The translations under genes were made by a program, and so were the position numbers. The notes below the pieces were generated by a model. It was given only the letters and a program-made list of their open reading frames with translations. It searched no databases and had not been told where the DNA came from. From NCBI GenBank assembly GCA_016789455.1, contig JAEUQU010000002.1, forward strand, positions 1,116,001 through 1,180,000: a stretch of 64,000 nt of DNA, read 5' to 3'. Source of the stretch: Candidatus Saccharibacteria bacterium. Its GTDB lineage: Bacteria; Patescibacteriota; Saccharimonadia; Saccharimonadales; Saccharimonadaceae. The stretch's first letter is position 1. Each line of letters begins with the position of its first letter. This document shows, piece after piece, positions 41,816 to 49,635 of this stretch.

Positions 41816-41817
41816 AG

Positions 41818-42186
41818 ATGAAGTACATAACAGCAATAAAGTCTGCTCTGATTTTATTAGCTGTTCTGCTCCTTAATTCTGTTACTGTTGCTGGGCATAC
41901 GTCTGCAATGAGTACAATGTCGCACGAGATGGGCGGGATGAGCCACAATTCCAGCGATACAAGGTCCTGTTCAACGCTATGCCGCACGGCGGTTGTTAGC
42001 CGAGAAGAAAATGCTATTAGGAATGACGAAAACGAAGACGATGATGAGCCGGTGTTGCCCTTTTACGTACAAGATATGAACTGGCTATCCGATAGTAAAA
42101 CTCTAAAGCAGGAACTTTATGCTGATGTGATAAAACCGCCGCCAAAGATACCAATATATATTCTCTATGGGGTATTCAGAGCCTGA
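41818..42186 (+). CDS. small secreted Met/His-rich protein, possible copper chaperone
   Basis: 122 residues; no named family. A hydrophobic segment (about 8-27, SALILLAVLLLNSVTVAG) is a signal peptide or anchor. A Met/His cluster follows (TSAMSTMSHEMGGMSHNSS), the type of sequence that binds Cu(I) in periplasmic copper proteins, then two Cys (RSCSTLC), an acidic stretch (ENEDDDEP), and a C-terminal ~50 residues of unclear fold. It lies 2 bases after csoR in the same operon, so a role in extracytoplasmic copper binding is likely. Confidence 0.6.
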   Translation: MKYITAIKSALILLAVLLLNSVTVAGHTSAMSTMSHEMGGMSHNSSDTRSCSTLCRTAVVSREENAIRNDENEDDDEPVLPFYVQDMNWLSDSKTLKQELYADVIKPPPKIPIYILYGVFRA

Positions 42187-42237
42187 GATTATGTTTGTTA
42201 ATACGCAAACACAATCTAAGATACCTTTGGAGTACAA

Positions 42238-43383
42238 ATGAAAAGAAAATATCTATGGCTAACGGGTGGAATATCTGTCCTGCTTGTAGTGGTAGCTGCA
42301 TTTCTACTTTTCCCTGTTATGGGAGCGAAAAATGCGAATGACAAGGTGTATGTCGCAGCCGAAGATGCTGGAAGAATAGACGTAATTAGTCCCAAATCAC
42401 GCTCTGTCATTACAGAAATTGACCTAGCCAATAAAGAAGATGCCGATGGCACAATGTATATGGCACACAACGTCCAGGTTGCCCCTGATGGCAAATCTGT
42501 ATGGGTTACTGCAAATGCTATGGCAAACCATACAACGAGCTTGAAGACACGTATACTGGACAAACTATTCCCTACGGCGTATGCCGATGAAGGACACGAT
42601 GAAGTATCTACCAGTTCCGATCAAGTTGTTGTCATTGATCCCTTAACAGACAAGATAACTAGACGGATTGATATAGGAAGCGACCAGCACTTAGCACACG
42701 TGGTTCTAACGCCTGACAGTAAATTTGCTCTGGCTACATCCCAGAATAAGGGTGAGGTGTACAAAATTGATGCTGAAACCTTTAAAGTTGTTGGAACAGC
42801 AAAAGCTAAAACCAATGCTCAACCCCACGGACTACGCGTATCGCCTGATGGGAAATATGCGTACGTTGCACTGATGGGAGACAAAAGTATGGGCAAATTG
42901 AGTTTAGCAACACTTGCATTTGAGTATATACCGTTGAATGGTACGCCTGTACAAACTGGTATTACCGCAGATGGGAAATATGCTTTAGTATCTGTCTTTA
43001 CGGATAAAAGCGTGGCTATTGTAGACACTTCCAATGGCAATGTACGGTATGCGAAGTTACCAGGCGATGCAAAAGGACCATTACAGCTGTACCCAACGTC
43101 TGATGCTCGGTATGCGTATGTCGCAGACCAGGGTAATGACTTTGGGCAGTCGGCAGGAAACAGCTTGTATAAAGTTGACGTCCAGCAAGCAAAAACAGTT
43201 CAAACTATACCAGTTGGCACAGCACCGCACGGCGTGGTTGTTTCGCCAGATGATTGGTACACATACGTTACAAATATGGAAAGCAATGACGTTTCAGTAG
43301 TTGATAATAACGATGGAAAAGAAGTTGCTCGCATTAAAGTTGGCAAAAAACCGAATGGAATAAGTTATTGGACTAAACAATAA
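42238..43383 (+). CDS. secreted YVTN-type beta-propeller protein
   Basis: 381 residues. An N-terminal membrane anchor or signal (about 5-28, WLTGGISVLLVVVAAFLLFP) is followed by six to seven repeated blades. Recurring motifs such as VYVAAEDAGRIDVISP, KSVWVTANAM, GKYAYVALMGDKS and WYTYVTNMESNDVSVVDN show the YVTN pattern. A His-rich loop (DEGHDEVSTSS) lies near residue 118. Such propellers are often found with copper and redox enzymes but here no cytochrome or oxidase follows. GGAG lies 7-8 bases upstream of the ATG. Its role in the operon is unknown; surface binding or metal scavenging are options. Confidence 0.75.
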   Translation: MKRKYLWLTGGISVLLVVVAAFLLFPVMGAKNANDKVYVAAEDAGRIDVISPKSRSVITEIDLANKEDADGTMYMAHNVQVAPDGKSVWVTANAMANHTTSLKTRILDKLFPTAYADEGHDEVSTSSDQVVVIDPLTDKITRRIDIGSDQHLAHVVLTPDSKFALATSQNKGEVYKIDAETFKVVGTAKAKTNAQPHGLRVSPDGKYAYVALMGDKSMGKLSLATLAFEYIPLNGTPVQTGITADGKYALVSVFTDKSVAIVDTSNGNVRYAKLPGDAKGPLQLYPTSDARYAYVADQGNDFGQSAGNSLYKVDVQQAKTVQTIPVGTAPHGVVVSPDDWYTYVTNMESNDVSVVDNNDGKEVARIKVGKKPNGISYWTKQ

Positions 43384-43410
43384 TCGGATAACTAAGGATT
43401 GGAGATAACT

Positions 43411-43833
43411 ATGAAAAGTAAAAGCATAATGACAATAGCACTGATTGCAATCATCGTAGCGGCTGGATTTGGCGGTTACACGTTAGGCAATCAAAATGAA
43501 ACTAAGAATACAAATACATCCGTTACAACTCAGCAACAATCAAAGGCAACGGATCATAACTCAATGTCTATGATGGATATGAACAAGCAGCTAGAGGGTT
43601 TATCTGGCGATGACTACGACAAAGCATTCATTGAGATGATGATCACTCATCACGAGGGAGCTGTAGATATGGCTAAGCTGTCAGCCTCACGAGCGAAACA
43701 CGATGAGATAAAACAACTCAGTCAAGCTATCATCACGGCACAAGATAAGGAAATTGCTGAGATGAAGCAATGGCAGCAAGACTGGGGTTATTCTACTGGC
43801 GAAATGAACGAAATGATGCACAGTGGACACTAA
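43411..43833 (+). CDS. DUF305 (CopM-like) copper-binding protein
   Basis: 140 residues from the ATG at 43411, chosen because TTGGAG is 8-9 bases upstream; an in-frame TTG at 43399 lies inside that site. An N-terminal anchor (about 6-25) is followed by a polar linker and then the DUF305 core. This has SMSMMDMNKQLEGLSGDDYDKAFIEMMITHHEGAVDMAKLS with the conserved MITHHEGA motif, and a C-terminal MNEMMHSGH tail rich in Met and His. DUF305 proteins such as cyanobacterial CopM bind Cu(I) in the periplasm. It sits in the copper operon with the P-type ATPase. Confidence 0.88.
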   Translation: MKSKSIMTIALIAIIVAAGFGGYTLGNQNETKNTNTSVTTQQQSKATDHNSMSMMDMNKQLEGLSGDDYDKAFIEMMITHHEGAVDMAKLSASRAKHDEIKQLSQAIITAQDKEIAEMKQWQQDWGYSTGEMNEMMHSGH

Positions 43834-43834
43834 A

Positions 43835-43939
43835 ATGAACGATAATCATCCCAACTATCAAAAAATACTGTACCGGGCTTGCTGGGCTATACTGGCTGCT
43901 ATCGTAGTCTTTGCAATCATAAAACTGTTGAGAGGCTAA
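43835..43939 (+). CDS. 34-aa single-pass membrane peptide
   Basis: 34 residues, immediately after the DUF305 gene. A polar N-terminus (NDNHPNYQKIL) is followed by one hydrophobic helix (WAILAAIVVFAIIKLL) and a basic end. It is short enough to be doubtful, but it starts one base past the previous stop and ends three bases before the next gene, as a real operon member would. Its function is unknown. Confidence 0.5.
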   Translation: MNDNHPNYQKILYRACWAILAAIVVFAIIKLLRG

Positions 43940-43942
43940 ACT

Positions 43943-44146
43943 ATGAAACACGGAAAAGACAATCAAAAGTTAGTTAGTGCCAAATACAGCGAATGGCAGG
44001 CATCATTGTTTGGTGCCTGCCTCATTGCATTCGGGCTGGGCGTCTTACTGCATCGTTTTTTTGGCGTAGGGGCTTGGCTGATAATAATCCTCGGAGTACT
44101 CTTGCATAGCTGGGGAATGAAAAAGACATATGAAAGGAATAAATAA
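43943..44146 (+). CDS. small two-helix membrane protein
   Basis: 67 residues with two hydrophobic helices (about 20-40, SLFGACLIAFGLGVLLH, and 43-58, AWLIIILGVLLHSW) and basic ends. No family recognised, though similar short proteins occur in copper and heavy-metal operons of Patescibacteria-like gene sets as far as layout goes. It overlaps the start of the next gene by 17 bases. It may help the ATPase or bind metal weakly through the His residues. Confidence 0.55.
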   Translation: MKHGKDNQKLVSAKYSEWQASLFGACLIAFGLGVLLHRFFGVGAWLIIILGVLLHSWGMKKTYERNK

Positions 44147-44999
44147 AGTCGTGGATCAAAATAATAATTCGGATAACGAACCGAAAGAAAATACCCATAA
44201 TCGTTTTTTGAAACTCAATAAAAAAGCCATTGTGTATACAGCTGGCATAGCCGCTGCGATTGTATTGTTAGTCGGCGGAGTGTACGGCTATGTATACGCA
44301 TCTACTCCTGAACATCTTAGGAAACCGACCTACCAGCATTACCATTACCGCACACAAATACTGGTTAACGGTAAGGCGGTTGACTTTTCAAAGGATGAAT
44401 TTCAAGTAGTAAGCGGAAATTCCACTACGTGTAGCGCGGAAGTGGGCAGCATACCGATAGACTTTCACGATAAGATGGATCAGCTGACACACGTTCACTG
44501 GAATGGTATGACGGGCGGCGAGTTTCTGAAATACTTTGGTTGGAACTTCATTGGCGGTGATGATGAAGTGCTCGGACGACGGTACGATGCAGGTATGATG
44601 CCTAGCTCAGTGAAGATATACGGCAAGGTTCTGCCAGCCGTACCCGATAAAGCTAACTTCTACGTATATGTAGGCGACAAGAGTGACTATCAGAAAAAAG
44701 ATTGGAATGACTTTCTGAAACAGGATATTGAGACGTTCTTCGGCAAAAAAAGTAACATAGGACACAGCGAAGAAGTGTCATCTGCTAATGTCCTCAACTG
44801 GCTATTTCCAAAAGCCTATGCTCACGGCGGCGTGATAGATGAGCATCCGTCCGAAAAAACAGAGGAAGAACTGACCCGTATAAACAACCTGGTTGGTAAT
44901 GTAGCTATATTTGTACAAGAAAATGAGCCTACCAAAGAACAAATACAGTCACGTTTTAATAACCTTGTGCCTTTACACGAAAGTACGTGCGGGGATTAA
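44130..44999 (+). CDS. membrane-anchored extracytoplasmic protein of the copper operon, unknown function
   Basis: 289 residues, no family I recognise. A cytoplasmic N-terminus (about 35 residues) is followed by one membrane helix (VYTAGIAAAIVLLVGGVYGYVY). The extracytoplasmic domain has many His and aromatic residues in HYHYRTQILVNGKAV, IDFHDKMDQLTHVHWNGM and YAHGGVIDEH, a pattern that could bind metal. Two Cys lie at TTCSAE and the C-terminal STCGD. It starts inside the preceding gene and its stop is 3 bases before the ATPase, so it is an integral operon member. The in-frame GTG at 44151 is a weaker alternative start. Confidence 0.6.
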   Translation: MKGINKVVDQNNNSDNEPKENTHNRFLKLNKKAIVYTAGIAAAIVLLVGGVYGYVYASTPEHLRKPTYQHYHYRTQILVNGKAVDFSKDEFQVVSGNSTTCSAEVGSIPIDFHDKMDQLTHVHWNGMTGGEFLKYFGWNFIGGDDEVLGRRYDAGMMPSSVKIYGKVLPAVPDKANFYVYVGDKSDYQKKDWNDFLKQDIETFFGKKSNIGHSEEVSSANVLNWLFPKAYAHGGVIDEHPSEKTEEELTRINNLVGNVAIFVQENEPTKEQIQSRFNNLVPLHESTCGD

Positions 45000-45002
45000 A
45001 CT

Positions 45003-47036
45003 ATGGATCACTCTCACCACGAACATCATCACGATAACAATGAGCACCAGGAGCACGACAAGCACGCCGGTCATTCGGTAGCAATGTTTAAGAATAAGTT
45101 CTGGCTATCGTTGCTGCTGACTATTCCTGTGCTTGTCTATTCCGAAATGATACAGCATTGGCTGAACTTTACGCCGCCAGCATTTCCTGGTTCGCAGTAT
45201 GTACCGTTTGTACTAAGTTCTGTCATATTCTTTTATGGCGGTATGGTGTTCATTCGTAGTGCGTTGGGTGAGCTAAAAGCCAAACTGCCAGGTATGATGA
45301 CTTTGATCAGCCTGGCAATTATCACTGCTTATGTATATAGCGTTGCAACACAGTTTTTTATTAAGGGCGAAACGTTCTTTTGGGAGCTGGCGACCTTAGT
45401 AACGATTATGCTGCTTGGTCATTGGCTGGAGATGGCATCGGTTGCTAAGGCTGAAAATGCACTTGATGCCATCTCTAAGCTGCTACCTGATAAAGCCGAA
45501 AAGTTAGTTAATGGTAAGCCAAAACAGGTGCTTGTCAGTGAGCTAAAGGTCGGCGACTTGGTGTTAATCCGTCCAGGTGCAAGCATACCCGTTGATGGTG
45601 TGATTGTGGACGGCAGCTCGTCAGTTGATGAAGCTGCTATCACTGGCGAAAGCAAACCCGTAACTAAAGGTGTAGATGATGAAGTTGTCGCTGGTACAAA
45701 CAATCAGGATGGCTCACTGACAGTAAAAATCACAAAACTCGGTCAGGATACTGCGCTGGCGGGTATTATGCGACTTGTAGCTGAGGCACAAAGCTCAAAG
45801 TCTAACGTGCAGGTGCTTGCCGATAAAGCCGCCTTTTATCTGACTGTCGTTGCAATCGCTACTTCAATCGTTACTTTTGTATTCTGGCTGATTGCCAAAG
45901 ATGCGGGTTTTGCATTAGAGAGGTCGGTTACGGTTCTGATAATCGCTTGTCCGCACGCACTAGGCCTAGCAATTCCATTAGTAGTATCAATTTCGACCGC
46001 ACTATCTGCAAAAAATGGGCTACTTGTCAGAAAGCGTCTTGCGCTTGAGTCTGCAAGAAAATTAGACTGGGTACTGTTTGATAAAACGGGTACGCTTACC
46101 AAAGGTAAGCACGGGGTAACTGATATATGGGCAACTAAAGGCTATAGCAAGAAAGCCATATTACATCTAACCGCTAGCTTAGAGCAGAACAGCGAACACA
46201 TCGTGGGTAAAGGCATCGCACGCAAAGCCGAGGAGGAGGACGTCCATCTCGATGAAGTTACCAATTTTAAAGCGCTGCCTGGAATTGGCGTGCAGGGCAC
46301 ACTGCACGGCAGAGACAGCTTTGTTGCAGCAGGATACCGCTATATTACAGACCACAACCTGTCGATACCAAAAGATATACGCGAGAGCATCAAACAGGCT
46401 GCCAAAGTCGGCAAGGCAGAGGTTTATCTTATAAAAGACAGTGTAGTCATAGGTGCATTAGCATTGGCTGACGAGGTACGACCAGAATCAAAGGACGCTA
46501 TCCAGGCACTTCATGGTCTTGGTATAAAAATCGCTATGATAACGGGCGATTCCAACGAGGTTGCGGCATATGTTTCAAAACAGCTTGGCTTAGACCAGTA
46601 TTTTGCAGAAGTCAGACCTGAAGACAAAGCTGCCAAGGTAAAAGAACTACAGCAAAATGGACAAAAAGTTGCAATGGTAGGTGACGGCATAAATGACGCT
46701 CCTGCACTTACGCAAGCGGATATAGGCATAGCTATCGGTGCTGGCACGGATGTAGCAATCAAATCAGCAGATATTATATTGGTGAAAAGCGATCCTCAAG
46801 ATGTAGTAAAAGTCATAAACCTTTCAAAGCGTACGTACAGCAAAATGACCCAGAACCTGGTTTGGGCTACTGGTTACAATGTGTTTGCCATTCCTTTAGC
46901 AGCAGGTGTCCTGTTTGGATCGGGCATAGTACTGGCCCCTGCCTTGGGTGCGGTTCTAATGTCAATATCAACAGTAGTAGTGGCGTTAAACGCTCAGCTT
47001 TTGAGAAGAACTGACTTGGCTCTGATAAAATCCTAA
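45003..47036 (+). CDS. copB: P1B-type copper-exporting ATPase, CPH class (CopB-like)
   Basis: 677 residues. The first ~30 residues are His-rich (HSHHEHHHDNNEHQEHDKHAGH), a metal-binding N-terminus. Membrane helices flank the actuator domain with TGES (near 215). The transmembrane metal site is CPH (ACPHALG, near 315), the hallmark of the P1B-3/CopB class, instead of CPC. The phosphorylation motif DKTGTLTKG is near 359 and the hinge GDGINDAP near 560. It exports Cu(I) or Cu(II) from the cytoplasm at ATP cost. It is the last gene of the operon, and its 3' end overlaps by 51 bases the oppositely transcribed recombinase. Confidence 0.93.
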   Translation: MDHSHHEHHHDNNEHQEHDKHAGHSVAMFKNKFWLSLLLTIPVLVYSEMIQHWLNFTPPAFPGSQYVPFVLSSVIFFYGGMVFIRSALGELKAKLPGMMTLISLAIITAYVYSVATQFFIKGETFFWELATLVTIMLLGHWLEMASVAKAENALDAISKLLPDKAEKLVNGKPKQVLVSELKVGDLVLIRPGASIPVDGVIVDGSSSVDEAAITGESKPVTKGVDDEVVAGTNNQDGSLTVKITKLGQDTALAGIMRLVAEAQSSKSNVQVLADKAAFYLTVVAIATSIVTFVFWLIAKDAGFALERSVTVLIIACPHALGLAIPLVVSISTALSAKNGLLVRKRLALESARKLDWVLFDKTGTLTKGKHGVTDIWATKGYSKKAILHLTASLEQNSEHIVGKGIARKAEEEDVHLDEVTNFKALPGIGVQGTLHGRDSFVAAGYRYITDHNLSIPKDIRESIKQAAKVGKAEVYLIKDSVVIGALALADEVRPESKDAIQALHGLGIKIAMITGDSNEVAAYVSKQLGLDQYFAEVRPEDKAAKVKELQQNGQKVAMVGDGINDAPALTQADIGIAIGAGTDVAIKSADIILVKSDPQDVVKVINLSKRTYSKMTQNLVWATGYNVFAIPLAAGVLFGSGIVLAPALGAVLMSISTVVVALNAQLLRRTDLALIKS

Positions 47037-48296
47037 TTCTCCGTTAAAAATCTTCAACTTTGTATTAATACCGCCAGCGAATATGATCCTTTCACTTTCT
47101 GTTCCGCTCGTAAGTATATATCGTGAGTATTCAATCAATGGGTTGTCTAGTTTTTGATCAATTTTGTAGTGTCCTAGCAAAGTCTTCGTTACATAGTAGT
47201 GCTTGTCTACTTTGGCCCGTAATTTCTCAGATATCTCTATCTTATGATAATGTTCTTCAATAAAAGCTTGAAGTAACTCACACAGTTTCGTTTCGCTGAC
47301 ATATTTTTCCTTGCAATCAGGGTCTTTTCGACGCGTGCAGTTGTAATAAACGAATCTCTTGGTATCCCCGCTTTTCAGAATCTTGAACTTGTCCTGCGCT
47401 GTGATATCGGCATTACATTGGCCACATTTCAACATTCCCCTGAAGGCAAATGTCTTTGATCCCCATACACCCTTATTAACACCTCTCGTTTCTTGCACTA
47501 GGTCAAATAACTCTTTGGAAATCAGCGGCTTATGAGCACCCGTGTACCACGGTGCATCCGGCGCCTGCGGATACTGGAATCTACCGTAGTAGAAGGGTGT
47601 GCTGAGAATAACAAGTATCTGACTGACACTGATAGGTTTACCGGATCGGTTGGTGAAACCCTGTTCATCCAGCCAGGCTTTGAGCCTTCGGCCGCTCCAG
47701 CGTTCGTAACCGGCTTTGTGAAACGCTTCCTTGATAAGCTCTGAACGCTCCGGATCGAGAATAATATCGTTTATACCGCCGAAAGCCCGGTTCATATAGC
47801 CAAGCGGCGCTACGCCGGGCCGCCAGCCCATCTCACATTTGGTTTTTATACCGCGTTTGACATTAATACTCTTGTTGTCATTCTCAAGTTTCGCCTGAGA
47901 GCACAGAATCATCAGCAGGAATTTCTCATTCGGATTATTCGTGAACGTCTGCGAGTATGTTCGAATATGCAGGAGCTTACCCTGATCCATGAGATCGACA
48001 ACCGCACCAAGATCACCGGCGTTGCGGGAAAGGCGGTCCGGCGCCCAAGTCAGGATCGCATTATATTCACCATTTGCTAAACCGGCGAGCATTCTGTTGT
48101 AAACCGGCCGTTTGCCTGAATCTTTGGCCGAATAGCTCTCCTGAAGTTCGCAAACCACATTCAGCCCATCGTTCTCGGCCAAGGCCCGCATTTCGGCGAG
48201 CTGCGAGTCAATTGACATCGCCTGTCGCTCGTCCGACTCGCTCGATTTACGGGCGTACAGGCAGTATTTTAGATCTGTTATTGCTTTGTCCAGCAT
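46986..48296 (-). CDS. large serine recombinase
   Basis: 436 residues from the ATG at 48296 (a GTG at 48305 is possible). The resolvase domain has the catalytic Ser in YARKSSESDERQAMSIDSQ, followed by LTWAPDRLSRNAGDLG. The recombinase domain (GVAPLGYMN, LKAWLDEQGFTNRSGKPIS) and a zinc-ribbon domain (LKCGQCN, YYNCTRRKDPDCKEKY) follow, then a coiled-coil-like end. These enzymes integrate or excise phages and mobile elements at short att sites without a tyrosine mechanism. Its C-terminus reaches into the copper ATPase gene on the other strand. It suggests that this stretch arrived as, or with, a mobile element. Confidence 0.92.
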   Translation of the reverse strand: MLDKAITDLKYCLYARKSSESDERQAMSIDSQLAEMRALAENDGLNVVCELQESYSAKDSGKRPVYNRMLAGLANGEYNAILTWAPDRLSRNAGDLGAVVDLMDQGKLLHIRTYSQTFTNNPNEKFLLMILCSQAKLENDNKSINVKRGIKTKCEMGWRPGVAPLGYMNRAFGGINDIILDPERSELIKEAFHKAGYERWSGRRLKAWLDEQGFTNRSGKPISVSQILVILSTPFYYGRFQYPQAPDAPWYTGAHKPLISKELFDLVQETRGVNKGVWGSKTFAFRGMLKCGQCNADITAQDKFKILKSGDTKRFVYYNCTRRKDPDCKEKYVSETKLCELLQAFIEEHYHKIEISEKLRAKVDKHYYVTKTLLGHYKIDQKLDNPLIEYSRYILTSGTESERIIFAGGINTKLKIFNGELGFYQSQVSSSQKLSV

Positions 48297-48332
48297 GGCA
48301 AGCACAACAGTACCGCCACGGTCCTGGGAAGT

Positions 48333-49415
48333 CTAGGACTTAATGAATTCCGTTAAAGCTCTGACAATATCATCGGCATGCTCCTGAACGTAGTCGGCGG
48401 GGATCGAAGGCCACTTATTCAGCTCCGTGTCGCCGAGATCTGTTACGCCGGACACATTAATGTGGCGGGCAAGTGTATCGCGCAGCCGTTTACGAAGCTC
48501 GACATCTTCCGGCAGATAGCCGAAGCTTACCTGTACAACTCCGTCCGTGAATACTGATACGAACGATATAGGGGATATACGTGTGAATTGCGGATTAAAT
48601 GAACCCCGGGCAGCACCAGTACCCCATCGAATTGTGTCGGCTTCCGCCCTGACCCAGTCGTATAGTTTGCGAAGTGCCTCGATTTTGGGTGCATCAAGTC
48701 TGGAGTTTACCTCCTGCCAGTAGCTTGTTTCGTCCCATTTTCGCCTTGCACCCGGAGATGATTTAGCCGACACAACATCCTTTTTTACTTCCGTGCCGAA
48801 CATCTTGGGAATTATGATTTCAAACGTCTGGTGTCTGTAATATTCAAGTTCGACAGCGTAGACATCGAACTGGCTGTTGCGGTTCATGAACAGTATCAGG
48901 TCCTTCAGCTGCCTGTGCAGACTGTCCATCAGTACCACGAATTTGAAAGTGCCGTTATTCAGGTTGGCTTGGATATTATTCATCAGTATTTCAGCACCGT
49001 CTTCATCAACTCCGAAGAAATCCTGTAGCTTCTCCGTGATCGAGCTGCCGAACTGCTTCTGTACATGCTTATCAAGCTGCATGGTAAAGTCGGCAAAATC
49101 GATGGAACTGCTCCATAACGACGCACCGTAATCCAGAACCTGTGCCACCACGGTGCGTTTATCAGGATTCTTGTACAGCTTGGTTTCAACAAGATAGATA
49201 TTGCCGTTCTGATCCACACCTAGCGCATCAATTGGACCGCTTGCAGTGCCGAATTCGCGGGCAAGTATAAGTAAGCGTATATCTTCGTCAATCTCATAAA
49301 CCGGCACAGCGTCAGGGTTGTTGTAAATGTACTGCTGAAGGTAATCTTCTTTATCAAAACCGCTGGGGTTCAGGCGCTGGGCGCCTTTTCCGTTTTCCGA
49401 GATGATGAGTGACAT
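48333..49415 (-). CDS. PD-(D/E)XK nuclease-like protein, NucS/DUF91-related
   Basis: 360 residues with a strong AAGGAGG ribosome-binding site. Around residues 60-98 GPIDALGVDQNGNIYLVETKLYKN gives the Asp and the Glu-x-Lys of the PD-(D/E)XK fold. VVAQVLDYGASLW follows, the Gln-Tyr helix seen in RecB- and NucS-like nucleases. The rest is mostly unrecognised. It lies between a recombinase and a terminase gene on the same strand, so it is a mobile-element or phage gene; roles in DNA repair, defence or packaging-related processing are possible. The catalytic call is motif-based only. Confidence 0.65.
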   Translation of the reverse strand: MSLIISENGKGAQRLNPSGFDKEDYLQQYIYNNPDAVPVYEIDEDIRLLILAREFGTASGPIDALGVDQNGNIYLVETKLYKNPDKRTVVAQVLDYGASLWSSSIDFADFTMQLDKHVQKQFGSSITEKLQDFFGVDEDGAEILMNNIQANLNNGTFKFVVLMDSLHRQLKDLILFMNRNSQFDVYAVELEYYRHQTFEIIIPKMFGTEVKKDVVSAKSSPGARRKWDETSYWQEVNSRLDAPKIEALRKLYDWVRAEADTIRWGTGAARGSFNPQFTRISPISFVSVFTDGVVQVSFGYLPEDVELRKRLRDTLARHINVSGVTDLGDTELNKWPSIPADYVQEHADDIVRALTEFIKS

Positions 49416-49635
49416 CGGCGTTCCTCCTTGTTAGGTCCATGCGCCGATGCCTGTATATAAAAGGACAGCCACGCTGGACTGTCTAGGACCCAAACAAGCA
49501 GTTATGCCTATTCTTTTTTACGTAGCTGCCCATTTATCGGCACAACTACGTGACTGGTCACGTAACTAATTGTTTGAATCCTAGACATGTCCATTGTACC
49601 GCTGCCATCAGATTAAAGCCAGTAGTAACAAGAAG
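49416..49635. other. non-coding gap between nuclease-like and terminase genes
   Basis: 220 bases without a gene. It holds GTCTAGGA at 49481-49488, and TCCTAGAC at 49579-49586, which is its reverse complement. The same 8-mer lies at 48331-48338, and its complement at 41304-41311 in the tRNA flank. A complex palindromic stretch is also present: ACGTAGCTGCCC and GCACAACTACGTGACTGGTCACGTAAC. These could be recombinase or terminase sites; function is not shown. Confidence 0.35.

Noticed and set aside
48296-48343. Possible plus-strand coding over the recombinase start region
   Set aside because: The frame is a shadow of the recombinase gene, with no ribosome-binding site and no recognisable protein features.
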